A stretch of DNA of 64,000 nucleotides from Sycobia sp. Sy_11 (GCA_018907035.1 JACCIC010000270.1:568001-632000); one strand, 5' to 3'. Shown: positions 50,714-63,996, counted from the first letter of the stretch. The notes: generated by a model from the sequence alone, not told the origin. Made by a program: numbers and translations.

Positions 50714-51114
50714 CTGTTCGGTTCTCAATTGCGTAGCTCGGCGACTGTTTTGGAATTAATTGGGGCGAGTCGATATTACCCGAAATTTTTCCAAGATCGT
50801 CACGGTCGTTGATTTTCGGCAATTTTCAACGTTTAAAACACATACTGATAATACCGAGCCGGGAATATCTGGTACATTCTGCGTTCGGTGTATGATTGTT
50901 CGTTCTCGTACGCGCCACGGGCCAAGTGATTACGCTCGCGCGAAACTTACGCGGCGCTCTAAAGAGGAATTGCAGCTCGAGAGGGGCCAGGCAGAAAGCG
51001 AGCCGAAAAAACACATGTGTGCCTGCGTTCTGTTTTCTATCCATTGGGCGAACGTCATCTGCTTATTATATTGCGTGTACGCTCGAGCAATTTTCGACCT
51101 AAGCATCGGCTAAG

Positions 51115-51115
<1 letters not shown>

Positions 51116-51168
<53 letters not shown>
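51116..51168. repeat. (TA)n
   Basis: About 26 pure units, 90 nt upstream of another TA array. Confidence 0.95.
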
Positions 51169-51171
<3 letters not shown>

Positions 51172-51252
51172 TATAATTTTCGACTTTGAGCGTGAAATTA
51201 ACGTCAACGCGGTACCGTAATTTCATTTTGTATGCCATCAGTTAAGGAATAG

Positions 51253-51258
<6 letters not shown>

Positions 51259-51305
<47 letters not shown>
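51259..51305. repeat. (TA)n
   Basis: About 23 pure units. Together with the array ending at 51168 it encloses about 90 nt of unique DNA. Confidence 0.95.
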
Positions 51306-51308
<3 letters not shown>

Positions 51309-51654
51309 AAAAAATAAATAGTACATACATAGTCGTGGCATAAACATAATTCGAAAAAACCCATTAAATAAAACATTTGAAATTAAAAGCGAAGAAACTA
51401 TAGAACTGATGAAGCAGGCCGTTTCTCATTCCATGGAGGCCATTGTATTAAACCGTGAATATTCAATAATCCTTATCTCCAAGAGACCGTATCAACCGCG
51501 TGTATATGCCCGGCGTCTCTGCCGCACATCTTTGTAATTCTCTGTCTCTCTAACCGCTTCGTCCACTTGCCCTGAATGAAAAAAAAGGATAGCAAAAGAA
51601 TATATTAATATATTTCCGATTTGAAAGAAAAGTTTCAAGCACCTACATATACAT

Positions 51655-51663
<9 letters not shown>

Positions 51664-51697
<34 letters not shown>
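51664..51697. repeat. (GA)n
   Basis: About 17 units. A (CT)n in the opposite orientation lies at about 51880-51907. Confidence 0.95.
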
Positions 51698-51707
<10 letters not shown>

Positions 51708-51876
51708 AGCGCACAAGTGGCCTTAATATAGTCATTCCTTTGATCGCGAACGATGCGAACTCAATGAGGCCGCACTATAAATAAAGCGGCAGCCGCGGGA
51801 CTTAGAAAAAAAAACACTGCATGCGTTATGTACGCCGCGCGTCTGCCCGTCGCGCAATAAATTGCGACCCCCTGTT

Positions 51877-51913
<37 letters not shown>

Positions 51914-52099
51914 ACACTTTTGCAAATTAAAATAGCGCTCCCTCGTTATAAATACACACCTCGCGCAATTCATAATTCTCGCATTAATGCGCGCGTTGCG
52001 CGAGACGCACACACACACACACACACACACAGGCATACCCAAAGAGACACGAGCGACGCGGGCGCAACGCAAACAAAAGCCCCCTCCCCCTGTATATTT

Positions 52100-52700
52100 A
52101 CGAGGTCGATACGCGGTTCGGATATTGCGAGTCCGCGCGTCGTAACGCGACGCGAGGGCCCCGGCAGGAGTAGGAGGCGAGGCGAACGCGTCGTCGCCTC
52201 CTCTCGGGCGCGCGTTACGCGCGCGGGCGCCTCCTCCCTCTCTGTATAATAGGAAAACATACGGAAGCGCGGCACATTATCGTCGTCGCTACCCCGTAAA
52301 TCCGCGCCCGGCAGCGTTACGGCCGTCGGGGCGATTACAAAAATGACGCGTGGAGCGAGACTTCCCATATACGCGATTCTCGGAGATGTTGCCGCGGGTG
52401 GGCGGGGGGGCAGGTTGGGTTAGGCGGACTTCGCGTCCCCGCACCGATTGATCTCGCTTTGATCTCCTCGCGTCCCCTGCGCACGGAGCATGCAGCCCCT
52501 AATTCCGTCGCTTAATGAAGCCGAAATTCTTTACGTGGGGGAGGGGGTGTGGGACGAGGAATTATTGCCGCGCTTTGTCGGGACGAATTGACGGGAGAAG
52601 GTCCGCGACGCCGAGTGCGTGGCACAGAGGGGGGGGGGTGCGGTGAAAGTAATTTTTCGCGCATGCGTATACTGCGAGAGCACGGTTGGAGGCGCTTTTG
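52100..52700. other. CpG-rich block
   Basis: CpG-dense DNA with G runs at 52403-52412 and 52629-52638. No splice-bounded exon. Possible regulatory DNA within the putative second intron. Confidence 0.3.
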
Positions 52701-53530
52701 CATTGCTATAATGTTTTCGTGCATATACGGGAACGTTTTAATGTCTCGCCCGAGCCAGGGGCTACCGGGATACGTAGCAATTTTGCGAGCGGCTTCGTCG
52801 CCGAGCCCGTCGTCGAATATGCCGAGTTCTTCATTAAACCGTCGCGCTCGTAATTTCGAGATTAAAAATCTTATTAAATGCCGGACAATATGCTTCATTT
52901 ATTTTATTTTTCTTTTTATTTTTTATTTGTTTATCGTTCCGCTCATTCGACAACGTCGCCTTGCATCGTGGACGCTTTAATTAAATTAAACCCTAATCCC
53001 CAATCCGTTCTTTAATTATACGTCGTTTTGCCCGTAAATAACGAAAGGAGAAGAAGACAGATGAAAAACGCGAAAACAAGAAAGGAAAATCGATGTATCG
53101 CAACAAAATCGTGAAGAGCGAAACAAGGGGCACGAACACCTGTACGTGGACAAAGCAGCAAACGCCATGTGTGTATATAACGTACAGAATCCCACATTTC
53201 TGCCGATTAAACAAGCGAATCGCGCGCTGTATTCTCATCCCTCGCCGTACGCATCCCGATAACGAGACGCGCGTCTACACGTACGCGGGCCTACGCGGGG
53301 GCTCGTGTATATTTCGAAATTTCGCGCGGACTGGAACGTGCCACCTCTCGCCCTACGTTTATATTCCCCGCTCACCCCCCACCGCTCCTTTCCCGCGTGG
53401 CTCGAAAAACACACGTTAAAACCCGGTGTAACTCTCGTTGAAATTCGGCGGAAAGCGCGCGCGGGAAACGCAAGCGCGCGCGACCTCGCGGTAACGCAGC
53501 CGTGGACGGAAAGACAGGGAGGGAGAGGGC

Positions 53531-53538
<8 letters not shown>

Positions 53539-53579
<41 letters not shown>
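53539..53579. repeat. (GA)n
   Basis: About 20 pure units. Confidence 0.95.
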
Positions 53580-53582
<3 letters not shown>

Positions 53583-53989
53583 TGCCAAAATAAATCGTCA
53601 GTCGTTTCTCCGCCGTGGCAAAGCGCGTACGGAACGTTGGGCTGCGATTTTCGTTGCTCGAATAAAAATCCAAGCTCTTTTTATTTGCACGCCTTGTGAT
53701 TAATAGGCGTCGCGTCGTAAACAGGCTCTCAAGAACGGCATACAATCAATCGTGCCCTCGTGCAATGAAAGAATCTTTAATTCACTCGCCACCCCCTCCC
53801 CTCGCGTCCCCCATCCACCAGAAAACGAAGGGACATTCGGTCTATTCTTCAAATAAATATATATGTATCTATACGTACCGACGTCCTAGTTTCGAAAACT
53901 AAGCCAATGCAAATACTTCGCGTTAGCGTGCGCGCGGCCGCGCACTCTCCGAGAATCGGTTGGCCGCGCTTAATTCAGTCCAACAATCT

Positions 53990-54520
53990 AATAAATATAC
54001 TAGAAGCACGAACATGCTGACTTTCTCGGCCCTCGACGTCCGACTGTTTTTATTAACCTATATACTCGAGTATATGTGTGTGTGTGTGTTTGTGTGTGAC
54101 CTGGTCTAGAAAAAGGGTGGTTAGGGCGTTAGGTGCCAATGGATAATTTGGTTATCAGCTCCTCTGTCAAGCTACATCGACAGATCATAAGCTTATCTTC
54201 AGGCTGCTTTATTCCATATTATCCTCTAAACAAGATCATCGTCCAAGCAGTCCTTATTTTTCATAATTTAACGATTATGTACTTGGCTACTCGAGCCTAG
54301 GCGAACACATATTTGTTTTTATTTCCTGATGAAAAAGGCTAAACAACGTGATAGCATAACCGTACGAACGAAAAAACGGCCGACTTGATGATACTGTTAA
54401 ACTTTGTAACTGACATACAGTCATGTTGTTTTAGTAATTTACAACCCAAAACCCAGAATAATTCTATTAGAAGCAATACATCCGACATTCTTGATAATAA
54501 CTGAAATTAACAAAAAAAAA
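53990..54520. other. Unique AT-leaning stretch without repeats
   Basis: Mostly unique sequence, apart from a short TG run at 54075-54098 and an A run at 54512-54522. It contains no open frame of interest. It could hold conserved non-coding sequence, which cannot be judged from one genome. Confidence 0.3.
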
Positions 54521-54843
54521 AAACTTGCCACAAGCCGATAAAACGAATAAAACGCCAGTTTTTGCGCGTAACGGCCAAAATCCACAACGTCCGCAGAAAG
54601 CTCTCAATCCTCTCTTCCCCTCGGCACCGCGAAGAATCGCTTATACGCAATCGTCCCCTCCCCTCCTCCCGCCGCCGCCCCTTTAAAATGAGCAACCGCC
54701 ACGGGGCTGGGGGGAAAAGGACACGTACGTACGCGTACAACAGGTCGAAACAACCTGTTAATCGTGGCAATGTCGTTATGCTAATACATCGGCGCGAGTT
54801 GCGGGTGGTTCGTTGGGGCGAGGGGCGAGGAGGAGAGGGTGGG

Positions 54844-54866
54844 GGAGGAGGAGGAGGAGGAGGAGA
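54844..54866. repeat. (GGA)n trinucleotide repeat
   Basis: About seven GGA units inside a G-rich plus strand; possible G-quadruplex or purine-tract structure. Confidence 0.9.
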
Positions 54867-55096
54867 AGCGGCAGGAGGCGAACGAAACGCGATAATTCCA
54901 GAAACCCGCGCGCGTGGTCCTTTAATGGGCCGGCGGCGTAATTGGAAAACCGGGCTCGTGGGAGGCAGGGCGGGGGACGGGGGAGGAAGAGCGGCCACGC
55001 GGGATAACTCATCCGAGCAGCGCTGCGTACGCGCGACGCTCGCGGAGCGCAGGGCCGAGCCTATTATGTATATACGCACACACATACCTATATACA

Positions 55097-55102
<6 letters not shown>

Positions 55103-55151
<49 letters not shown>
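55103..55151. repeat. Compound (TA)n-(TG)n
   Basis: About 19 TA units followed by about five TG units. Confidence 0.95.
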
Positions 55152-55152
<1 letters not shown>

Positions 55153-56583
55153 ATACCTATATGTGTGCATATATACGCGGCCGCGTCGGACGCTCGCGCG
55201 CAGTATTCTCCATCGGACACATTGTACGCATTATAAAGTCGGACCGGCCATTCCCGCGAGTTCACCGAGCGGCCGCGCGCCCGCGCCCTGCCCGATGGGC
55301 CGAGGAGGGGGGGGGGATGGGGGCGACGGTTGGTTTAAGTGGAATCCTGGTCTACTTTAATTATTAACCGACGGCCCCTCCGCGCACGCATCGGAGGGGA
55401 CGTGCACGCGTGCCGCTCCAGAACGGGGCGCATCGATCGAACCGCGCGACGTGGCTCGACCTCCCCAGACGAGCTCGGGGCCGATTGGTCCTCAAAATTT
55501 TCTTTCTTCCTCTGTACTAGAGCGGTTCGTGAGGTACGATGATACTTGTAATTCGGGAAGTATATGGGTTGGCACCGAAAGTACCAACGACATCGATACA
55601 GATCGTCACCGTTAAGAGCGACAAGATTTGATCGTCGAATGTGGGCATCGCACTGCTTTTCTTTTTCAGCGTCGGTTCCTTATGACCGTACATAGTCGGA
55701 ATTATTATCCCAGTCTGATTGAGCTCTGAAAGAAATGCGAATTTTCTTTTTATTAAAATAGACTTTCGAGAATATACATCCGTCCCCCCGCCCATATTCT
55801 CCCACACGGTCTCGCGAAATCTTGCGGAATAATAAAGATTTACAACGCCGATCCGTGGATTCGCAAACGACTGTCGCCTCGTACTTACTATATATACATA
55901 ATATATTCATATTTTTCGCCCCAAACGGGGGGAATGCACTCCGATGACGGGTAAGCGTCCATTGCATCTCTCGCGCGCAGGCGTCTAATTCATTAGAGCT
56001 TACTTGAAGAATTTATGGTAATTTCGAGGAGAGAACGGCTATGATTCATCTAGAGCCCTCTTTCTGTCTCCCTCTCTCTCACGCTCTCTCTCTCTTTCGC
56101 CCACTAACTCCTTCTGGCCCTTCTTTCAATTTACTTCCTATCTCTCCTCTCTCTCTCTCTCTCTTTCTCTTCGCCCAGCTATTCGTCACTCCAATTATCT
56201 AGGTAGTAAACTCTTCACGTACCCCTTTATTTTTTTACAAAAAGTCGAAGCGACACAGTGTGCGAGAGAGAGAGAGAGAGAGATAGAGAAACAGTGAAGT
56301 AGGGGAGAAACTAGAAATACGAAAAAACGTTATACATTCAACATTTTCACGGCAAATTATATCGCTCATCTCGCGCGTAATGGTTTATCATAGACGTCGT
56401 CGCGGCCCTTTCCTCTTCCTCTTGCGCTGCTTTCGCGGTCCTCATTAGGCATCGCGCAGTGAACGACGCGTCGACTCGCCTCATCTCCTCGGCTCGGGAC
56501 GCGCCTATTGCACGCAAAGTACGAGCGAAACGTTCGAATTTAGCGCGTCCGTCGCGCTCTTTGCATGCGCTGATTATGCATAT

Positions 56584-56611
56584 ATACATACATACATATG
56601 TATGTATGTAT
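56584..56611. repeat. Perfect 28-bp palindrome of CATA/TATG units
   Basis: Reading outward from the centre between 56597 and 56598 (CAT/ATG), 14 bases on each side are perfectly complementary. The arms are TACA/CATA units on one side and TATG units on the other. Confidence 0.9.
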
Positions 56612-56925
56612 GTATATACACACATACACATCGAATTTGACATCTATCAATTGGCACATTAAATCGTATATATATATATAATAAAAACATCGAAGTTTGA
56701 CACATATAAACTGAGAAAGATATAAACATATATAGATAAGCGAGAAGTAAAGCTCGCGCATGCGAGGATAAAGCGCGACTGGCGCATTTAAAAGGGCCCG
56801 AAGTCTTGACGGGAAAGAAGTCTCGCGAAAAGTGCAATAATCCCTCGATTTTTAAAGCTTCCTCGAGGTAGAAGTTTGGGTCAGGGAGGAGGTAAGGGGT
56901 CGTCGGCGTGTGACGGCGCCTTAGG

Positions 56926-56928
<3 letters not shown>

Positions 56929-56969
<41 letters not shown>
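56929..56969. repeat. (GA)n
   Basis: About 20 pure units. Confidence 0.95.
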
Positions 56970-56971
<2 letters not shown>

Positions 56972-57729
56972 CAGAGAGACTTCCACCCTGTCACTTCCGA
57001 TCGGCTTTCGTTTGTTTTCATAAATCCAATTTCTCCCGGGGCGGAAGAGGAGAAAGAAAAAGAACGACGAGGAAGCAGAAGATGGGGACGGACCAGCGAG
57101 AGAGAGTAGACGTGTCGGTTGAAGTATAGCTGCGTGTGTGTGCGCGTATCCTGTCGTACGTGCTGCGCCCGTCACGTACGTGCGCGCGCTCGGTGACGGG
57201 TGGAAAAATCGGTAATGCCTGCCACGATGTGTGTGTGCGCGCGCGCGCGCGTGTGTCTGTGTAAATGCGCGTGGCACTCGCGCAAGAGCGACAGCAAAGC
57301 AAACATACTTAAATGCACTGGTGCCGTGTCGTGCGCGTGACCTCCTAATCTCTACGTACTTAGAGTGAGACAGAAAGTGCGCGAGAGAGAGAGAGAGAGG
57401 AAGCGTTTCTCCCGGTGTGTGCGCTCGGCAAAATCTAATGGGTCGAGTGACCGAATAGTTTCCGGTTCAATATCCTCCAACCCCGCCTCCCTATCAATCC
57501 CCCCCCTGAAAAGTTTTTACTCTTAGACTGTCCCACGTCTATTGCGCTACTGTCAAAATCTGTACACGAGAGGTTCCACTCGTTATAACGGGATTTCGGC
57601 GCGTCTGACGGAGATATCTCGTTACATCCGAGTCCTTAAAAACTTTTAGAGGGATAAAGGAGTATAGGAATAGCCAGGCTTCGAAAGGGCCATCGTCGAG
57701 AACACATGCAAATGACAGTTGGAATGAGC

Positions 57730-57732
<3 letters not shown>

Positions 57733-57772
<40 letters not shown>
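57733..57772. repeat. (GA)n
   Basis: About 20 pure units. Confidence 0.95.
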
Positions 57773-57773
<1 letters not shown>

Positions 57774-58130
57774 ACAATGGCTTATATACGATTCTTCTCA
57801 GCTGCATATATATATATATATACATCGTACGCCGCCGTCGCCCTTTTCTCGTTTTCTCTTTCTCTGCCTCGGCACAAAGTCGCCCACACACCAATACAAC
57901 GCAATAATTGACAATTCGCATTATTGGGAACGAAAACAAAAGTTCGAAACTGCCCCCCCCTCCCATCCTGCCGCTCCTTGCCCCCATGCGGCGATTGTAC
58001 CCCACGACTCCAGAGTATAACGAAACAAAATCCATCGGCCTTAAAGGGAGCCACGTGGCGCCGTGCACGCTACGTTCTGGGCTAAACAGACATGACCGCG
58101 TGGGGTGGAACCAAACCTCTCTTACCCTCT

Positions 58131-58133
<3 letters not shown>

Positions 58134-58163
<30 letters not shown>
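58134..58163. repeat. (CT)n
   Basis: About 15 pure units, roughly 360 nt from an opposed (GA)n at 57733. Confidence 0.95.
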
Positions 58164-58166
<3 letters not shown>

Positions 58167-58599
58167 ATATCGCTCGGAAGGGTTTGCGCACTGCATTAGA
58201 CCCCGAGGGTCGATGACGCGTGCGTGCGCAACACACGCGGAACGCGACATGCACGAGCCGCCCTCCGGGTCTAAGGGGAGGGGTGGAAGAAAGAAACGAT
58301 ATATATATATATAATATATATGTGTGTGTATTCCGAAGGAGTATAATAGTGGCGACTTCCGCCCCAACAGCCGGTCTGGTGCCGCGTGTGCTGGTTTTTC
58401 TGATTCTCGATGTTCAACCCACTCGAGCTCCCCTCCCCCTTCACCATACGTCGAATCCCCCGCTCTCTATGCTTGTATAAGTAGATAAAATTAGCAAGTG
58501 CAAGATCGAATTTTTTTTTTTTTGCTGTTGAAACGACCTTCTCACAACACAGAACTTTCTTCGAACTTTTCCTTTTAGTCGGCGCATGGGTTAATTCTG

Positions 58600-61330
58600 A
58601 TCTCTCTGCCTAATGCAACAAGTAGAATTCCGCGACGCGAAGTGAGGAGACCTGCGAGTCGGTGCGGCCCACCGGACGTTTAGCTAATCCGACGGTTTGA
58701 ACGCTGGCAGTCACCTGTTTCCAAAGGCCGGACTTAGTGCGCGGACGCGCAAATCCCCCGTGCGCGGCTTTAAACCTCGTCGTCGTCGCTTATCCTCCTC
58801 CCGTCCCCAGCCGCCCCCCCTTAATCCTTTTGAAAATGCGCGTCCCCCCGTAATGCCAGGAATTCACTCCCCGCGGCGTCTCTTCTCCCTCCCGAACTGT
58901 CTCTCCATCCCTATCTCTCTGTCTCTCTCTCCTCTCTCTCTCTCTCGCAGAGCGTTTATTCGCCTTTAAAGAGGCGAAAATGCTTCCGGGTCTCTGCAAC
59001 AATACCGCCGACTAGGGCGCTGGCACCCGGGGGGCTTTTGGCCCTTGGCCCGCGCCAACGGGGGGCCCCTTCGGAGACAGAAAGAGAGGGAGAGAACTTC
59101 CACGCGCCTATCTACTCGCGAGAGGAGGTAAAAGATGGGATGGAGAGGGGAGACGAAGTTGAGAAGTCTCCTCGGTATTTGGCATCGGAGAGAAGAGTCG
59201 TTTGCTTTATTTCTATGTCCAAATCGTTGTTTTCTCCCTTTGCGTAACGTGCAATGGTACGTCCTTAATGAGAGCGCGTCGGTTTATTATTGTCCGATGC
59301 CCAAACCGAGCGTCGCATGTAAAATAAAGAATTAATATGCTTGGGCTATCGTTCTTTTTTTTATTTAACAATGTACGAGCGAGATTACCCGATATTTCAG
59401 GGACAAAGGCTGAATGCCGTTGTATATTTTATTCTCCGTTCGTTGGAGCTTAATTCGAAGAATCGCGCGGCAGCGGCTGGCGTCGTCGTTAGTCTCGAAA
59501 ACCAAAGCCAGTAGAACAAAAAGATACAGGGAAATACAGAGAAAACGGAATCGACGTGTAGAGGGGGGGAGGGGGGTTATACAGACGGGAGCCAAGGAGT
59601 CGATTCCTGAGAGGGCGTTCGCGGAGCGAGACAGGGGACGGGCGAAACTCGAATTAAATAGATCGGGAACGTCTAAATTTGTTCGTTCTATCGCCAGTCC
59701 CTGTTCCACCTTTTCCGCCAGCTCCGCTCCACTCGCCGAGGGTTGGAAAAATATAACGGCGCTTCTTAAGTCGCTCATCCCCTAATCAACTCGCGCCGGT
59801 GAACTTCCTCTCCTTCTTCAATCCGCGTACCGCCGCTACGGCCCCGAAATCACTTTATCAATAAAGGCTCGGGAGCGCGCGCGCGTGCACGCGCGGGAAG
59901 AAAAGTTCCGGGAGTTATATGCGTCCGGGAATGAGAAAAAAGAACGAGGGAGTTGGGCGCGGCGGTAGGGAGGGGGGGGTGGGAGAAGAGGGTAATCCGA
60001 GTTTTCTGCGCCGGCGCCGGCGTCCCTACGCCATAACTGAGTCGCTTTAAACTTTCGACGCCGCGACCTGCCCTCCCGCCCTTCGTCTAACTCACCGCGG
60101 CGAGGGCTCGCGCTCGACTCTGCTCGTTTCTTCGAACGCAGTTTTTCGCGCTTACGGGCGAGGGAGAGAGAGAAAGTGAGAAGGAGCGGGATAGATACGC
60201 AGATGCTTAGATAGATAGACGATGAAAGCGGGAGAGAGCGCTGATAGGTGGAAATGTTAGGTACACCGAGGGAGGGCGAGAGAGATTCCAGCTCGTATCT
60301 TGGCCCGCGCGCGTATATTACATGGTTTATGGTAAGCGCCCTCTGCTAGACGTAGCATCGGGGATAGCCGATCGCCGCCGCCGCCGCCGCCGCTGCTGGT
60401 GGCGGCAGGTGGCGAGAGCGCAAGAAATTTACTCGGTTGCCGAAGAATAATGGGCGGGGAAGCTCCCCCACCCCCACGCCCATCGCCGGCGAATGCGTTT
60501 GTATACCGTCAGATATTTTTTCTACGTTATACATTGCGTGGGAGAGGCGCCGTTTCTATTTTTCTGGTTGCGCGTCCCGGAACTCCGATCGAGATTAACG
60601 CCCCTGGAACAAATTCGTCGTTCCACGTCCCGACGCAAGACCAACTGGAAAAAATCAAAAACACCTTAGAAGTCGTTTTTTCTTCATCCGGACATAACGT
60701 AATGATTTTTTTACCAAACCCCCTCGCTTTCGCTCGCAGTAATACGTCATCGGTATATGCCCCGTAACGTACGTACGCGTAAAGTGCGCGGCCTACTCGG
60801 TGGTAGAAGGGGAGGGATCGTACAACTCCGTAACTGCTGCGCGTACGCGAGCGCGCGCAAGAGATACCCTCTCCCGGCAATTATATTATACAGATGCTTT
60901 TCTCTCGGTTACCGGCAAAAAGTTCCAAGTGCCCGGCGGAATCGCGGGAGAGGGGGGGGGGTGGGAGAGTCGGGAGGAGACGTCATTTGTCAAGGCCTCG
61001 AGAAACTTTACTCTTGTTTTTCGGAGAGCGCGCCGCTCGAGCCGAGCCCCCCCCTTCCCGCCTTTCCGGTCGAAGGCGCGACTAAGTAATTTTGGAATCT
61101 CCATCTCCCTCTCGCTCTTTTACTCCGGTTTTCCTCTCTATCTATCTACTTCGGTCTTCGCGAACAGCGGCGAGGCTCGCTCGCCGGTGCGCGCGCGCGC
61201 GTAATTACGCGAAAACGGAAATGATTTTGCCTAAGAGGAAATTATGTCAGGGCTCTTCCGGCGAACGGCCGCGCGGGTCGCGGAAGGAAACGAAGGCGGA
61301 GGAGGGCAGGGGCGGTAGGGCTTAATCCTT
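58600..61330. other. Extended CpG-rich, microsatellite-poor stretch
   Basis: About 2.7 kb that is CpG-rich with only short repeats, unlike most of the window. It holds several overlapping open frames, of which 60399-60767 (plus, 123 codons with stop) has the least biased composition in its second half. It could contain an exon or regulatory DNA; nothing is recognised. Confidence 0.25.
60373..60398. repeat. (CCG)n
   Basis: About seven GCC/CCG units followed by GCTGCT, just upstream of the open frame at 60399. Confidence 0.9.
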
Positions 61331-61944
61331 AAGTGAGTTGCGATTTATGCTTTAATATCGCGCGTTAATAAGGAGCGGCGCTGCTCTGATACGGGGCTTT
61401 TTTGCGGCCGAGGAGCAGGAGGCGGGGAGGCTGGGGGCGAGAGTGAGAGAGAGAAAGAGAGAGAGAGAGACGCTCGCTGTTCGTCGGGAGGACGTCGAGG
61501 GAACGGTGCGCGCAAAAACCAAGAGAAATATGAACGCGGAATAAGTAGGGGCGGGGGTGCGGCCGAGCCGGAGCGGCGGAAGAGATGATGTATATGAAAT
61601 ACTGTGGCGCGCGGGCGTTCCTCGCATTGGGAAAAAGCTATTGTGGGAGGAAATGACGCGAAGATAGAGGAGACAGATGGATGGGGCAGGCGGGAGGGCG
61701 GCGATGTACTTTTCTAGATTCGAGGAAGGGTGGAAGGGGGTGGGAGTTACATTTACATTGGAGGCGCATAGACGTCGGCATTATTCATCGAAATAAACAA
61801 TTGACACGGGGTTTTTGCTCAAGTTAAGAAACGCGTGAAATTCAAACGGTGCGCACGGGGACTTGATAATAAAAACATAGTACAAAGAAGCAGATTTTTT
61901 TTTGCAACACAGCATAAACTATTTTGCACTCCCACATTTCTGTG

Positions 61945-61947
<3 letters not shown>

Positions 61948-61989
<42 letters not shown>
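61948..61989. repeat. (TA)n
   Basis: About 21 pure units. Confidence 0.95.
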
Positions 61990-61993
<4 letters not shown>

Positions 61994-62072
61994 TTTGTAA
62001 AATATGATAATAGATATATCTTTAGATTTTTAAGGTGATCAAGCTAACGACAAATTAAACTACTGATTAAAG

Positions 62073-62076
<4 letters not shown>

Positions 62077-62124
<48 letters not shown>
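62077..62124. repeat. (TA)n
   Basis: About 24 pure units, 88 nt after the preceding TA array. Confidence 0.95.
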
Positions 62125-62127
<3 letters not shown>

Positions 62128-62840
62128 ACGCACGCTTTGGTAGTTCGAAAGATATCCCTCTCCCGAGGAAGTTAATTATGTAGAATGAATCGCGCTCAAC
62201 TTCTATAACCATCAAGCGTATAATAATCCGCTCTTGTGCAAACATCAAATTGAAAGATGAATTAATAAAACTCTACTCTATCGTAATCCAGAGCGAGCGC
62301 TCGCGCGCACTTGCCCCAACCTAAAGTAAAATATTAAATTACTCGCCCCTCTGCGTCCGTCTCTGTCACTCGCTCGCCCCCCGCCTGATAATAAAGAAAG
62401 CGCATTATTCAGATATCCAAAGACGTCGTGTATAGAGGGCGTATAGGCCGGCCCCGAGAGCTTCTCGATGAAGGGGGAGGGGGGGGGCGGGGGCGATGCG
62501 CAGGCGCCAGAAGTGGGAGGAGCCGGCGCGCGCGGAGACCCGTGAGAATCCCAGCGCGCCGATGGTAATTAATTTGCATTTTGCGCGCTCGGCTCTCTCC
62601 CACAGGGCGCGCCGTGCGGCTCTTCCTTCGAGCGCGCTCCCCGAACAATCTACCCTGGTCATTAATAATAATCAGTGGGAAAGGACGAGGGAGGATGAGG
62701 GAGTGAGAGGGGGTTTCGTTAAAACAAAAAAGGAGGAAGAAGCGCAGACTGGTGTATTTCGCGCGGGGCGTGAAATTAGACTCTTCTCTCGCTGAAGTGC
62801 GGTGGAAAAATCACGGAACGCCCGGGGCCCCGGCAACGTG

Positions 62841-62844
<4 letters not shown>

Positions 62845-62878
<34 letters not shown>
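62845..62878. repeat. (GA)n
   Basis: About 17 pure units. Confidence 0.95.
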
Positions 62879-62879
<1 letters not shown>

Positions 62880-62882
<3 letters not shown>

Positions 62883-63955
62883 AGTGATTTTACAGAACGG
62901 GGTGTGAGCTCGCGGCTCGGAAATTATGTGCCCCGCATACGACCTCGAACGATTTATCCACGACGGAGGGCATCGTGGCGCTTGCTTGGGTTGAGCGAGT
63001 GATTGAATATAGCTGGGTACATTCGGGTCCAAATCTACGCGGCTACGGATGAAGATGGTTTTTCACAAGAGGGATTCCGAGAGATTTTTAGGTCTCTCCG
63101 ATCTGCTTTTAACATACGATGAAATTCTTGTTTTTTTTTTCTTCTGTTCTTCTTGTTCTGCTTCTTAATTGAGAAATACTTTAGAAAGGGATATTTAATC
63201 GATCTATCCGTGGGAGAAGGTGGGATTACGATCGACGATCGGATTTGGAAATTAGTCCGGCTCCTCGAGAAAGCTGGAGTGGAGATTTATTCCATAATCA
63301 CGCTGGACAGCCCATTCCTGGCTCTACGATCGTTAAATACGATTATCTCAAGATGATACAATCAATCCGATACAAAGGAGGAACTTTTCCTCCATCCGCC
63401 CGTTCGTCCGTTTCCCGCTGGGAGAAATGATTGGTCCTGATCGTGTTAGTAACATTTTCCCTTCGATTTCAATCGGAATTTCCCGTTCCTAAATTAAGAA
63501 ACACGAACACAGAGGATCATCTAGTTGGAAATTTGCAAAGGCGGCTAGAAAAATTATAGAAATCGCGAAACAGAGAAAGAAATTGGCTCTGAGCGCAGCC
63601 TCTGAAGTTTGACGGTCTCGATCGACTTATGGCGGGTGCTGCTTAATTTACAAATTTCAAGACAAATAGATCCAATTCGGACGGTCAATTCGTTATAGGC
63701 TATTCGAATTCTCGAATTTCCCCACTATTGCAGATCTGGCATCGGTGGCTATTCCAAAAACAAATTCAACCTTATCCGGGACAATTCTAAGTTCTAAAAA
63801 TCGCTCGGTGCCCCCGGCGCAATCTGGAAAATTGCGTATAACTTATCGTAACGTGTTACCCAATCCTCCGTAAACCTAGCGAAAGGAAAGAAAGAAAAAA
63901 AGGCTCTCGTAGACGTTTCGAGGTATTACAACCGCGGCTAGCCGTTCTCGTGCTC
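62880..63955. other. Unique right-end stretch without recognisable genes
   Basis: Mixed-composition DNA between (GA)n at 62845 and (CT)n at 63959. A pyrimidine-rich stretch at 63126-63165 precedes a plus-strand frame (63153-63356), but neither a clear acceptor AG nor a donor defines an exon there. Confidence 0.35.
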
Positions 63956-63956
63956 T

Positions 63957-63958
<2 letters not shown>

Positions 63959-63994
<36 letters not shown>
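63959..63994. repeat. (CT)n at window edge
   Basis: About 18 pure units. Confidence 0.95.

Positions 63995-63996
<2 letters not shown>

Larger units (their letters stand above)
54560..55500. other. CpG-rich block with (GGA)n and (TA)n
   Basis: Long open frames run on both strands (54562-55236 plus, 55265-54507 minus). They are driven by Arg/Gly or Pro runs from a (GGA)n tract and IYIYIY from (TA)n. No domain was seen. Considered non-coding or regulatory. Confidence 0.35.

Noticed and set aside
52411..52424. TTAGG-like telomeric motif (GGTTGGGTTAGG)
   Set aside because: Only one or two degenerate units, no array.
54507..55265. Opposed frames of 252 and 224 codons
   Set aside because: Driven by (GGA)n read as Gly or Pro runs and (TA)n read as IYIYIY; no motif or splice-bounded exon.
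55540..55770. Possible fragment of a DNA transposon, from a TTGGCACCGAAAGTA motif and a mixed-composition frame on the minus strand
   Set aside because: No terminal inverted repeats, target duplication or transposase motif could be seen.
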